NCBI GenBank assembly: GCA_028707125.1
Contig: JAQTUX010000001.1
Location: 124,001 to 188,000 of the forward strand
Length of the DNA stretch: 64,000 nucleotides
Direction: 5' to 3'
Source: Candidatus Omnitrophota bacterium
GTDB taxonomy: Bacteria > Omnitrophota > Gorgyraeia > Gygaellales > JAQTUX01
Made by a program: the position numbers and the translations under genes. The notes under the pieces are model-generated. The model searched no databases. It was given only the letters and a program-made list of their open reading frames with translations, and had not been told where the DNA came from. Of this stretch, positions 18,356 to 27,539 are shown in pieces (position 1 is the stretch's first letter; each line of letters starts with the position of its first letter).

Positions 18356-20212
18356 ATGAATTTCAGAAGATTAAGAGAAGCCGCTCTCCCGCTGCTTTTG
18401 GTCTTATACGCATTTACCAGGGCCGTATTGTGGTTATTCCCAAGCAAACAGGCCGTTTGTTTTTACGACTGGATTTCCCTTATGGGTTATGTGGCCGCCA
18501 GGGACATAATGAACGCGGGCCTGCGGGCGCCCCTTTATATGTATCAACCCGTGGCTCATATGGGCGGGACATTGGCCAACGGATTTTTTATGATTCCTTT
18601 CGCGGCCATATTCAGAAACCCCGCAATTGCGTTGAATGCGCTATCCTTAATGTGGTCGCTTGCCACGCTGGCGCTTCTTTTCTGTTTTTTAAGGACATTC
18701 TTCGGTTATCTCGCGGCAATTTTAGCCTGCGTCTTTTATATATTCGCCCCCATGCCCATTTTGCGCTACTCCTTGATTCTCGACGGTACTCATTATCAAT
18801 CGGTATCCTTGATCCTGGCCGTCGCGTGGTTATTTTATAGAATTATTTTTGAACACAGGAACGGCAGCATTGATTTTTGGTGGTTTGGCTTGCTGTGCGG
18901 TTTCAGCGCATTTTTTTCATACGGCAACTTCCTGGCGATCGCCGTATGCCTGTGTATGTATGCCTTATCGGCAGGGCGGCCCAGGGTGAACTTAAAACAG
19001 GCCTCTGTATTTTCGCTGTCGGCCTTGGCGGGATTGAGCCCTTGGGCCTACTATAATTTTCATAATAATTGGGCGGGGCTGTTAGTTAAGGCCGAGCAGA
19101 ATACCGGCAGCATGCATTTTCTGGGCGGCATAAGTAGCCGTTTTCGCCTGTCCGATGTCCTCAGCGCCGATTTTATATACGACGGGTCTTCCGGTGTCGC
19201 GGGGGCGCTGCCAGATTCCTTGAGCCGGTTTTTATCATTGCTGTACTATATTATACTTGCCGCGGCTTTGTGCTATGCGCTCTTGCGTTGGCGGCGCAGA
19301 GGCGCGGGCATGCCTAAAGAGACATTCTTTATTCTTTATATATTGCTTTTTACGGTTGCGTTTATATCTTCCTTGTTTCTGTTAAAATGGTCATATATCA
19401 TATTTATTACGCTGAGCGGCATTGTCTTGGCGGCGCTCCTGGTCAGGGACCTATGGCTGCAGCGGGGGATATTTTTAAAAGCATCCGGGCATTGCATATT
19501 CATTGTTTTGATCGGCGTTGGTATGATATCCATGGGCAGATGCGTTGCCCGGGACAGGCCAGTTCATGTCCGGATAAAAGAGCCGATGTTGGATAACGCC
19601 TTTGTGCAGGCGGTTTCCCGTAATATTGCCTGGGGCTATTTAAGGGGCGGCCCTGAATCAGAGGTCGTTAGGCGGTCGGCATACATTGGCGCCCCGTTTA
19701 AGCCGCTATTTTACAATCTGCTTGGGTATTATATTTATTCCGCCGGTAATGATGTATTCTTGCATTCAGGACCTGATAAGGTTGTCCCCGCCGCGTACGT
19801 ACCCAATTTTTATGAAGGCATCGGCGCGGGGGCAGTGAGGCGTTTCGGGATTTTGTCACGCGGCAAGAAAGTTGACCATGCCCTGTTGTCCTTGCTTCCT
19901 GGGTTGTTGTCTGCGGCGATTCCGCAAGGTGATTTTAAGCGCCTTTACCTGGGCGTGGGCGCTTATATAGGGCGGATATGGTCGTATCCCGCGATAGAGA
20001 TCGACAGGATGGCAGAGTGTATTCCGTCTGAATACAGGGAATATTTTTTGACCGGTATAGGCAAGGGGTATGCCGCGAAATGCGTCTGTTGTCCATCAGC
20101 GTTCTCCCCGGCCGCAAAAAAAGAAGACGCCTTGATCTATCAAAAGGGGTTAGAGATGTTCATCAAAGAGAATTACCCTGTTGATAAGGGTATGTCGGTT
20201 AACAATGACTAG
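18356..20212 (+). CDS. Large polytopic membrane protein, GT-C-like
   Basis: A 618-residue protein with about 11 predicted membrane helices in the first two thirds and a soluble tail of about 200 residues. The first outward loop contains CFYDWISLMGYVAARDIMNAG, an acidic residue after helix 1 as in GT-C transferases, but I see no family signature that would name it. The tail has a Cys cluster near the end (KCVCCP). Context suggests a glycan-modifying enzyme acting at the outer face. It starts 13 bases after the previous gene and overlaps the next by 8 bases. Confidence 0.6.
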   Translation: MNFRRLREAALPLLLVLYAFTRAVLWLFPSKQAVCFYDWISLMGYVAARDIMNAGLRAPLYMYQPVAHMGGTLANGFFMIPFAAIFRNPAIALNALSLMWSLATLALLFCFLRTFFGYLAAILACVFYIFAPMPILRYSLILDGTHYQSVSLILAVAWLFYRIIFEHRNGSIDFWWFGLLCGFSAFFSYGNFLAIAVCLCMYALSAGRPRVNLKQASVFSLSALAGLSPWAYYNFHNNWAGLLVKAEQNTGSMHFLGGISSRFRLSDVLSADFIYDGSSGVAGALPDSLSRFLSLLYYIILAAALCYALLRWRRRGAGMPKETFFILYILLFTVAFISSLFLLKWSYIIFITLSGIVLAALLVRDLWLQRGIFLKASGHCIFIVLIGVGMISMGRCVARDRPVHVRIKEPMLDNAFVQAVSRNIAWGYLRGGPESEVVRRSAYIGAPFKPLFYNLLGYYIYSAGNDVFLHSGPDKVVPAAYVPNFYEGIGAGAVRRFGILSRGKKVDHALLSLLPGLLSAAIPQGDFKRLYLGVGAYIGRIWSYPAIEIDRMAECIPSEYREYFLTGIGKGYAAKCVCCPSAFSPAAKKEDALIYQKGLEMFIKENYPVDKGMSVNND

Positions 20213-22880
20213 AAAAAACAGGTTATTTTCGGGGATTACGGCAGCTGTGTTTGTCCCGCCTTTAATATTATGGTTATTATATTTTACCTTAGGCCATAAG
20301 GCAGTGGACGTTGTATACGGGGGGCAAGGCCCTGCCTGGGCGAGGAATTTGATCATTGACCATGATCTGCATCCTCCCGAGTACTACTATGCCCTGGCCG
20401 ACGATGAGATGCTCAAGATTATCGCCCTTGCTTTTTGCGCGCTGTTTTTTATCTGGCTCATCTGTGCCTTTATTTTACATCGCAAGGTGTTTATTGTGAC
20501 AGGCCTTACAGGGTTAGCCGTTTTACTCCGGCTTAATTTTACCCTGGACAGGGGGGGTGACTACCGCGATTTCGCGCTTCGACTGGAGCAAAAATCAGCA
20601 AGGTCAGGGGATATAGTGAAGCGTGCCCGGGCTTTTAATGAACAGGGTATTCTGCGGGCATTGGCAGACAGCCGGCGAGGCGGATTCTGCTTTCGGTTTG
20701 ATGAGCGTTTATATGAAGCCGATGTTGATACGCGATATAAGCCCTTGGATACAGGGGAACATTGCGTTAGATTTGATTTTGAGGATGAGGAAGGGGTGTT
20801 CAGTGTCCGCGATGGCAATCTTTCCGTTGTAAATGGCGCGCTGTTGCTGGAAAATAAGGGAGAGGTTTTGTTGGCAAATCAAAAGCCGTTAGATATTGAT
20901 CCCCGTAACCTGGGAGAAGTTGTAATACGGATGAAAACGGAAAATTCCAGGAATTTCCTGGTGTACTGGTCTGGCGTAGAGGCCAAGACAAGGGATAAGT
21001 TATCAAGGAATATAACGCTTATCCCGGACGGGCAATTTCATACCTACAGGATCAATGCGCAGACCGATATACTGCCGAGCATGGGTTCCGGGGAGAAGAT
21101 TAAGAATATATTTTTGAAATTCCCCGCGCCGCATAAAGAATCTATCCTTATTGATTATATTTATTTTTTGGATAAACAGTCCCATTATAATAATGCCTGC
21201 GGCGTTACTTATATACAGATAGGGAATCAAATGAGGCCCGCCGTATACATGCATCCTTTGAGTGAATTAAAATATTCTTTAACGTTACCAGAAGAGCGTG
21301 TTGTATTGTCATTCGGCTTGGGGGTATTACAGGGGGAGTCACCCGTGGATTTTGCCATCAAGGTTAAGGATGAGGAGAATATCGCGGAGATCTTTTCAAC
21401 GCGGGCCGCCAATGTTGACGCCTGGGGCGATTATTCGCTTGATCTGAGCGCCTGGAGGGGCAAGCCCGTAGAGGTTAGTTTTATTACAGGGGATAATGAT
21501 GAGAATGTCTTATTTTTGAGCAGCCCGGCATTATTGAGCAGCCCGGCGAATAAATTGAATGTAATCATCTTTCTTGAGGACGCGTTAAGGGCAGACCATT
21601 TATCTTGTTACGGGTATGCGCGCGATACCTCGCCTTTTCTGAGCGAGTTTTCCGGTGCGGGCGCGATATTTCTTAATGCGTTTTCTCAGGCTCCTAACAC
21701 AAGGGCTTCCTGCGCCAGCCTGATGACCTCGCTATATCCTTCTGCTACGGGCGCCTGGTATTTCCCTTTGGACAACGCCTATTTGACCCTGCCGGAGATC
21801 ATGCGGGCGGGCGGTTTTGTCACGGCCTCATTTTCACAAAGCCCCAAGGCCGGGCCGTATGGCGGGTTGCATCAGGGGTTTGATTATATGTTTGAGATAC
21901 AAAGGCAGGGCGCGGGAGAAGAGGGATTTTATAATGATCTCTACCGTTGGATCGCGGATAATAGAGACAGCAATTTTTTCCTCTATGTGCATCTTTTGGA
22001 CCCTCACAGCCCTTACGATGCTCCCGAACCTTTTCGGGATTGGTATGAGCAGGATGCCCGGACGGGCGAGCCGGTTGATATGTGCGACATTTATGACCCC
22101 CCATGGGTCCAACGGGCTACGAAGGAAGGGAGGATAGCGCTTTATGACGGCGAGATCAGGCATAATGACGACATATTCCGAAGGTTCATTGAAGACCTGG
22201 CGCAGTTAAATCTACTGGACGATTCTTTGATCATATTTATGTCTGACCATGGGGAGTTTTTTGGCGAACATGGCCAATGGCATCATCATCCCCCTTTATA
22301 TAAAGAGGTGCTTCACATACCCTTGATCATGGCGTATCCCAAGGGCATCGCCGCCGGTAAAAGGATATATGACAATGTACAGATCGTTGATATTATGCCG
22401 ACCATTCTGGATATGGCCGGCATAGAAAGAGAAGGGCTGTTGCTTTATGGCGAGTCATTGCTTCCGTTGCTTGCCGCTCCATCTGCGCAACACGTCCGGA
22501 TGGGGATATCCTACGCGGATGAGGTATCTTCAAAGATAGACAGCGAAATTGCAAGGGATGCTTCAGGAGGCCTGTTCTATGGAGCGCACCACATTTTATC
22601 TTCTTCGTTGTTCCAGCCGCTTAAGGCCAAGTTGATCCGCCTGCCGCTTGATGTATTTTGGACAAAGATATTTGATTTAAACCATAATCCGTCGGAAAAC
22701 GCGCCATTAATGTCCTATTTCTCAGATTTGATATTGAAGTTCAAATTCGCGCGGTTTGTGTCGACTATCAAAAGTAATAATGTAGAGATCAAGAACAATA
22801 TAATCAAGGGCAACTTTACGGAAAACATTTATGACGAAGATTTGTCCCGTCAATTACGAAGCCTTGGTTATACGCAGTGA
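20205..22880 (+). CDS. Membrane-anchored sulfatase-superfamily protein with Thr nucleophile
   Basis: I chose ATG 20205, which overlaps the upstream stop by 8 bases; an in-frame TTG at 20181 is the alternative. The 891-residue product has two or three N-terminal membrane helices, a beta-rich middle region, and a C-terminal alkaline-phosphatase-superfamily domain from about residue 455. Metal-binding motifs are visible (LEDALRADHLSCYGY, HLLDPHSPY, MSDHGEFFGEHG). The nucleophile region reads PNTRASCASLMTSLYP with Thr499 where sulfatases have Cys or Ser. A Thr nucleophile is usual in phosphoethanolamine and phosphoglycerol transferases, so it may add or remove a phospho-group on a glycan. A perfect 18-base in-frame duplication (21516-21551) lies just before the domain. 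Confidence 0.8.
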   Translation: MTRKNRLFSGITAAVFVPPLILWLLYFTLGHKAVDVVYGGQGPAWARNLIIDHDLHPPEYYYALADDEMLKIIALAFCALFFIWLICAFILHRKVFIVTGLTGLAVLLRLNFTLDRGGDYRDFALRLEQKSARSGDIVKRARAFNEQGILRALADSRRGGFCFRFDERLYEADVDTRYKPLDTGEHCVRFDFEDEEGVFSVRDGNLSVVNGALLLENKGEVLLANQKPLDIDPRNLGEVVIRMKTENSRNFLVYWSGVEAKTRDKLSRNITLIPDGQFHTYRINAQTDILPSMGSGEKIKNIFLKFPAPHKESILIDYIYFLDKQSHYNNACGVTYIQIGNQMRPAVYMHPLSELKYSLTLPEERVVLSFGLGVLQGESPVDFAIKVKDEENIAEIFSTRAANVDAWGDYSLDLSAWRGKPVEVSFITGDNDENVLFLSSPALLSSPANKLNVIIFLEDALRADHLSCYGYARDTSPFLSEFSGAGAIFLNAFSQAPNTRASCASLMTSLYPSATGAWYFPLDNAYLTLPEIMRAGGFVTASFSQSPKAGPYGGLHQGFDYMFEIQRQGAGEEGFYNDLYRWIADNRDSNFFLYVHLLDPHSPYDAPEPFRDWYEQDARTGEPVDMCDIYDPPWVQRATKEGRIALYDGEIRHNDDIFRRFIEDLAQLNLLDDSLIIFMSDHGEFFGEHGQWHHHPPLYKEVLHIPLIMAYPKGIAAGKRIYDNVQIVDIMPTILDMAGIEREGLLLYGESLLPLLAAPSAQHVRMGISYADEVSSKIDSEIARDASGGLFYGAHHILSSSLFQPLKAKLIRLPLDVFWTKIFDLNHNPSENAPLMSYFSDLILKFKFARFVSTIKSNNVEIKNNIIKGNFTENIYDEDLSRQLRSLGYTQ

Positions 22881-22896
22881 TTAAATCATTTTATAG

Positions 22897-24918
22897 ATGA
22901 AAATTTTATTGTTGTTCCCTCCTCAGGCTGATATCACACATCCCTATTTAGCCCTGCCGGCGCTTTCCGCCTATTTAAAACAACAGGGGTTCGACAACGT
23001 CATCCAGAGGGACCTTAATATTGAGTTCCATAATAAAATATTGACCAGAGAAAGGCTGCTCAGGGCCTTTAATGTCGTATCTGATGAATTTGAGAGATTG
23101 CAGAAAAAGCGGTCACTCACCCCCGCGGAGATATTTCGATATTTCAGGCTGATGCCCGTAAAATTCGCCCCTTATATCATGAATAATCTGGAGTGGGCGA
23201 TTGATACGGTGAGAGACAAATATGCATTCCCCAGATATTGGCCGAATGCCTTAAGGATCATTGAAGAAGCGTTGATGCTGGTTTCTAACGAATATTTTCC
23301 CAGCCGGCTGGCGTTCAGGGATTACCTGTCCGGATATTCACGGGTTTCTACCGAAGAGATCATGAAGGCGTCTTATGATGCGGGCAGCAATATGTTTTAT
23401 GACTTCTTTCAAGAGTGCGCAGTGCCCTCAATTATCAGGGAATCTCCCGGCTTGATAGGCATATCCGTAACTTACGACAGCCAGATAATACCCGCATTCA
23501 CGCTTGCCCGCATGATTAAGGAAAAGATGGGCCATGCGCATATTACAATAGGAGGCAGGGTTTTTACGTATCTGCAAAATGAGATATCGCGCGATGAAAG
23601 GTTATTCGCATTTATTGATAGTTTTATTATCTTTGAGGGCGAGCGGCCTTTGTGCGAACTCGCGAATCAGCTGGGAAAAGGGGGGGCGCTGGGGGATGTG
23701 CCCAATCTTATATTTATGTCAAAGGGCAAGGCCCGATCTACCGTAGAGGCGCCTGATTCCGCGCCCCTTGATTTGGATGCGTTACCCACGCCGGATTTTT
23801 CAGGCATACCCCTGGATCGTTTTTTCGCGCCCGGCATAGTCCTGCCTCTGCAGACATCGCGCGGATGCTATTGGGGCAGGTGCGCCTTTTGTGACCGCGG
23901 TTATTTTTACGGCAGGCCGGCCAGGCAGAGGAGCGTTGAAAAGATATGTGATGATATCCAGGTACTTTCCGGAAGGTATAATGCCCGGCATTTCTATTTC
24001 TCTAACGAGGCAGAGGCACCTCAGAGGCTGGGGGATTTGGCCGTTTTGCTGATAGGCCGCGGCTTGAAGATCTGTTGGGGCAGTGACGCGCGCCTCGAGC
24101 CAGGTTTTACGCGGCAGGTCTGCGGTCTGCTGGCTGAATCAGGGTGCCATTCTTTATACATGGGGCTTGAATCAGGCAGCCAGCGCCTGCTGGACAGGAT
24201 GGACAAAGGCATTATCATACAAGAGGCCGAACAGGTTATCCGGAATGTCTACCGCTCGGGCATCTTTGTCTATCTGTTTAATTTTCAGGGATTTCCCACA
24301 GAGACGATAGAAGACATAAAACATGGCACGCACGATTTTATACAAAAGAATACCGATTGGATTGATTATCTTTCGGGCGGCCTTTTCCATCTGCGCAGGG
24401 CCAGTCCTGTATGGAAAGACCCCGGGCAATACGGCGTCCGTTTAAACGGCACAGGTATCAATTTTGACCTGGCGGTTGATTTTGAATATGAAGTAGAATC
24501 AGGCCTGGAGATGCGCGAGGCAGAGGGCATTGTCCGCCTCTGGGAAGAGCAGGGCGCGCCTGAAAAATTTCGGCATATGGTCTATACGGCCAAGCCGCTG
24601 CTGTTTTTTCTAAACAGGGATTCCTTCCACAGGATAAAATACAATGATAACACATGCATGCGGGAGGGCGGTGTTCCCCGTGTATCTGAGGCGCTGACCA
24701 TGGAAGCGCGTTTATCACCGGAACAATATGGGCATATCCGCCAAATATACCAGTTGAAATTGATGCGGCTTTCCTGGGTTCAGGGTAAAATGCCCGTAGA
24801 TGACATCGTAAGTGGTTTAAACATCGGCCAGGAGGAGCGGGGCACGTTTGTATTTGATGAAGAGGCGGTAGCCTGGGTGGGGATGCCTAATGAAGCCGGA
24901 GCGCGGAAGAATAGATAG
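22897..24918 (+). CDS. B12-binding-type radical SAM protein
   Basis: A 673-residue protein. The N-terminal part (about 1-270) starts MKILLLFPPQADITHPYLAL with features of the cobalamin-binding Rossmann domain found in B12-radical SAM enzymes (LIGISVTYDSQIIPAFTLA, HITIGG), although the B12-ligating DxHxxG is not obvious. The radical SAM domain has SRGCYWGRCAFCD, with Cys324, Cys329 and Cys332 placed to hold a 4Fe-4S cluster in a CX4CX2C spacing instead of the common CX3CX2C. FYFSNEAE and LYMGLESGSQRLLDRM follow. The substrate is unknown; within this locus a methylation or rearrangement of a sugar or lipid is possible. It overlaps the next gene by 29 bases. Confidence 0.82.
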   Translation: MKILLLFPPQADITHPYLALPALSAYLKQQGFDNVIQRDLNIEFHNKILTRERLLRAFNVVSDEFERLQKKRSLTPAEIFRYFRLMPVKFAPYIMNNLEWAIDTVRDKYAFPRYWPNALRIIEEALMLVSNEYFPSRLAFRDYLSGYSRVSTEEIMKASYDAGSNMFYDFFQECAVPSIIRESPGLIGISVTYDSQIIPAFTLARMIKEKMGHAHITIGGRVFTYLQNEISRDERLFAFIDSFIIFEGERPLCELANQLGKGGALGDVPNLIFMSKGKARSTVEAPDSAPLDLDALPTPDFSGIPLDRFFAPGIVLPLQTSRGCYWGRCAFCDRGYFYGRPARQRSVEKICDDIQVLSGRYNARHFYFSNEAEAPQRLGDLAVLLIGRGLKICWGSDARLEPGFTRQVCGLLAESGCHSLYMGLESGSQRLLDRMDKGIIIQEAEQVIRNVYRSGIFVYLFNFQGFPTETIEDIKHGTHDFIQKNTDWIDYLSGGLFHLRRASPVWKDPGQYGVRLNGTGINFDLAVDFEYEVESGLEMREAEGIVRLWEEQGAPEKFRHMVYTAKPLLFFLNRDSFHRIKYNDNTCMREGGVPRVSEALTMEARLSPEQYGHIRQIYQLKLMRLSWVQGKMPVDDIVSGLNIGQEERGTFVFDEEAVAWVGMPNEAGARKNR

Positions 24919-25885
24919 GGGCAGCGGGCTCAAAGTAAATATTGTCCTGGGCGCCCACTATAATTGGGTGTTTAAAAAAATAGTGGGCAAGATCCGGGAG
25001 ATGTCGCGCTGCGATATTTTGATCTCTCCGGAGCCAAGACGGGGCGCGGATGTGTACCATTATTTTTGTCCGCAGCCGGCACAGCAGTTTCGTTATAAAT
25101 TAAAGCGATCCATTATAACCGTTCATCATTTTGCGGATTATGAGAATGACCATTTTGTGGCAAGGCCGCCTATCAAAAACTGGGCTGATCCCGTTATCTG
25201 GGAGTGGAGCCGTTCTTTCAATGCCCGGAAAGACATATTAGAACAGTGCTCTGTCATCGTTTGCGTGGCAAAGAGATACAGGGGCTTTTTACAAAAGCAA
25301 TTTCCCGATAAGATGATCGCGTATATACCTAATGCGGTAGACGATGTCTTTTTCCGTCTTAAACCCGTAGCTCATAAAGGTTTTACCGTAGGCATTGTAG
25401 GCAGGAATTATGCCTCCGGTCGTAAAGGCAACGAACTACGCAGGAGGATAATGCGCGGTTTTCCTGCCCGGTATATTTTTGTCGGTGAGAGATGGGAGCC
25501 GGAAGTGCTTTGGGCCGGACAGCACTTTATTATTGCAGAGGCCCATGATATGCCGGGCGTTAAATACCGGCGATTATTCAGTAAATTAGATGCCTTGCTT
25601 GTTACCTCAAAAGATGAAGGCGGACCCGTCCCTATGCTTGAGGCCATGGCTGTGGGGATACCGGTCATCAGCACGGATGCGGGGATGTCTTCCGAGATTA
25701 TAAAGGACGGAATTAACGGGTATGTTGTTAAAGGGCGCATTTCAGCAATTAAGGCATTGAATGCCGCAAAGAAAAAATCTTGGGATCGGCGGACCATCCG
25801 TTCTTATGTCCGTGATCTTACCTGGGATAATTTAGTCGGAAGATACGACGAGGTATATTCCTGCATAAAAAAGGCACGCAAATAA
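24890..25885 (+). CDS. GT4-type glycosyltransferase (GT-B fold)
   Basis: A 331-residue glycosyltransferase of the GT4 group. The C-terminal nucleotide-sugar-binding half is clear: IPNAVDDVFF, FTVGIVGRNYASGRKGNELR, then LFSKLDALLVTSKDEGGPVPMLEAMAVGIPVISTD with the E-x7-E motif. The N-terminal half is short (about 150 residues), giving a smaller protein than many GT4 enzymes. It should transfer a sugar from a nucleotide donor to a growing lipid-linked glycan in the cytoplasm. Translation is probably coupled to the radical SAM gene by the 29-base overlap. Confidence 0.87.
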   Translation: MKPERGRIDRGSGLKVNIVLGAHYNWVFKKIVGKIREMSRCDILISPEPRRGADVYHYFCPQPAQQFRYKLKRSIITVHHFADYENDHFVARPPIKNWADPVIWEWSRSFNARKDILEQCSVIVCVAKRYRGFLQKQFPDKMIAYIPNAVDDVFFRLKPVAHKGFTVGIVGRNYASGRKGNELRRRIMRGFPARYIFVGERWEPEVLWAGQHFIIAEAHDMPGVKYRRLFSKLDALLVTSKDEGGPVPMLEAMAVGIPVISTDAGMSSEIIKDGINGYVVKGRISAIKALNAAKKKSWDRRTIRSYVRDLTWDNLVGRYDEVYSCIKKARK

Positions 25886-25886
25886 G

Positions 25887-27503
25887 ATGGGGATTTTTAT
25901 TACGGCCTCAAAGACAGGGCAGAAGCACATGCTTAAAGAGGGCGCCAGGCGGCTTATCCTGATGCTTTGCCGCAACAGGGCGGCATTCTCACTGTTCTGC
26001 GGTATATATAAATTGTCTTTATATATGTTTACGATATGTATCAGGCGCTTTTGTCCCGGCTGCTCAATATACCTGAAGTCAGGGATGGCCAAAGATGAAA
26101 TATATCCCGGAAGCAGCGATATCGATATTACGGTAGTAATCCAGGATGCCCCTGTTGAGCAAAAGGTGTCCAAGATGAGGGGGGTCGTTAGAATATTCCG
26201 TTTCTTTAAGGCGGCATTCTTCATATTTAGCGACATGCACGTTTTTACAGAGACCGAGATCAATACTTACATTGTATCCGGCTATGGCACGGAGGAATAC
26301 GGCAAGAACATAACGCCTTGGAGGTTGATCGCAGGCAAAGACCGGGTGGATTTCCAGATGATAGACAGATGCGATTTTAAGCAACCGTTTATTTTTTTAA
26401 GGCCCATCGCTATCTATGCGGATGTTTTATTAAGGGAATATTTCTGCGGGCGGGATGGCCAGAGGTATTTTTACCGGGACATTTATAAATCCCTTTTAAC
26501 TATTTATAAATATAGCCTTTTCCTGAAGGGGCATACTACTACTACGTTCCAGAGCTATAGGCAGATACGGATATCCGCGCAAAGATTTTACGGCGAAGAT
26601 AAGAGGATCAGGGATGTATTAAGTAAGCTTGCCGCGCTGGAAAGACAGGGGTTTTTTGGGAGGTTTGACAGCGTTTTCGCCGAGGAGGTGATCACCCTGT
26701 TTTTGTTAGAGTGCGATAGTTTATTTGCGTTGCTCGATGGGCACCGCCGTATAAGGACAGAAGAGGCGATGGTCCAAAGCACAGGCATATGTCTTCAGGA
26801 TGAACCGCCTCCCGCGCTATTTAGCGACAGTGAATTGTTCCAGTATTTGAGTGGCTGCGACGGTGTAGCGCTGTTAGATAATGCTCATACCGGCCGCTAT
26901 GTGATAATGGCGGTGGCGGCCCTGGCAGGGCAGGAGCAGAGATTCAGAAAGAATCTTAAAAATATCCGCGACCTGTACACTGAATATATGCCCCGCCATG
27001 ATTCTCTTGATGGGTATCCTCTTATATTTGATATTAACTCCGTAAAGATATTTATGAGCATTAATCCCGACCTGTATTTTTCCTTAATGCGCAGCAATAA
27101 AATCTATCCGGGAACGGCGCAACTTAAAAAGATGCTTATAGAGGCGGAGGGATTGGTAAGGGGTTCTATCGTCAACAAGATACCGCATTGGTTTTGCAGG
27201 TCTTTTATCGCCTTCAGGGAAGGCGACCTGTCGTACCTGAAACGTAATATTAATACCATAATCAGAATGGCGTTGTTTATGAAATATGGGATGTATATAG
27301 AAAAAGACGAGGAATTATTGTTCTGGTCAGACAGCAAGTTCGCGGCCTTCTCCGATTACTACCGTAAGATTGTTTCTATCGATTGTTCCAACGTAAGCAG
27401 CGCGATTTATAAAAGGGCGATGCGGGATGCGATGGGACTATACTATCGTATGCTGCCGTATCTTGAACAGGAATTATATGATACTAAGGCTTTACGTGCT
27501 TAA
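25887..27503 (+). CDS. Nucleotidyltransferase-fold protein, function unknown
   Basis: A 538-residue protein I do not recognise as a whole. Residues about 65-90 contain EIYPGSSDIDITVVI, the GSxxDxD motif of the polymerase-beta nucleotidyltransferase fold, with a plausible third acidic residue in DRVDFQMID. After that comes a long, largely helical region of about 350 residues rich in Arg, Phe and Tyr. Such enzymes move a nucleotide to a sugar, antibiotic, protein or RNA. In a glycan locus it might activate or modify a sugar precursor, but there is no direct evidence. It starts 1 base after the GT4 stop. Confidence 0.55.
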   Translation: MGIFITASKTGQKHMLKEGARRLILMLCRNRAAFSLFCGIYKLSLYMFTICIRRFCPGCSIYLKSGMAKDEIYPGSSDIDITVVIQDAPVEQKVSKMRGVVRIFRFFKAAFFIFSDMHVFTETEINTYIVSGYGTEEYGKNITPWRLIAGKDRVDFQMIDRCDFKQPFIFLRPIAIYADVLLREYFCGRDGQRYFYRDIYKSLLTIYKYSLFLKGHTTTTFQSYRQIRISAQRFYGEDKRIRDVLSKLAALERQGFFGRFDSVFAEEVITLFLLECDSLFALLDGHRRIRTEEAMVQSTGICLQDEPPPALFSDSELFQYLSGCDGVALLDNAHTGRYVIMAVAALAGQEQRFRKNLKNIRDLYTEYMPRHDSLDGYPLIFDINSVKIFMSINPDLYFSLMRSNKIYPGTAQLKKMLIEAEGLVRGSIVNKIPHWFCRSFIAFREGDLSYLKRNINTIIRMALFMKYGMYIEKDEELLFWSDSKFAAFSDYYRKIVSIDCSNVSSAIYKRAMRDAMGLYYRMLPYLEQELYDTKALRA

Positions 27504-27539
27504 TTGAGGGTAAGACATAATGATATCTACCCCGGCTCA

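Noticed and set aside
21516-21551. 18-base perfect tandem duplication before the sulfatase domain as a switch
   Set aside because: The unit is a multiple of three and only two copies exist, so it changes a linker without frame effect.
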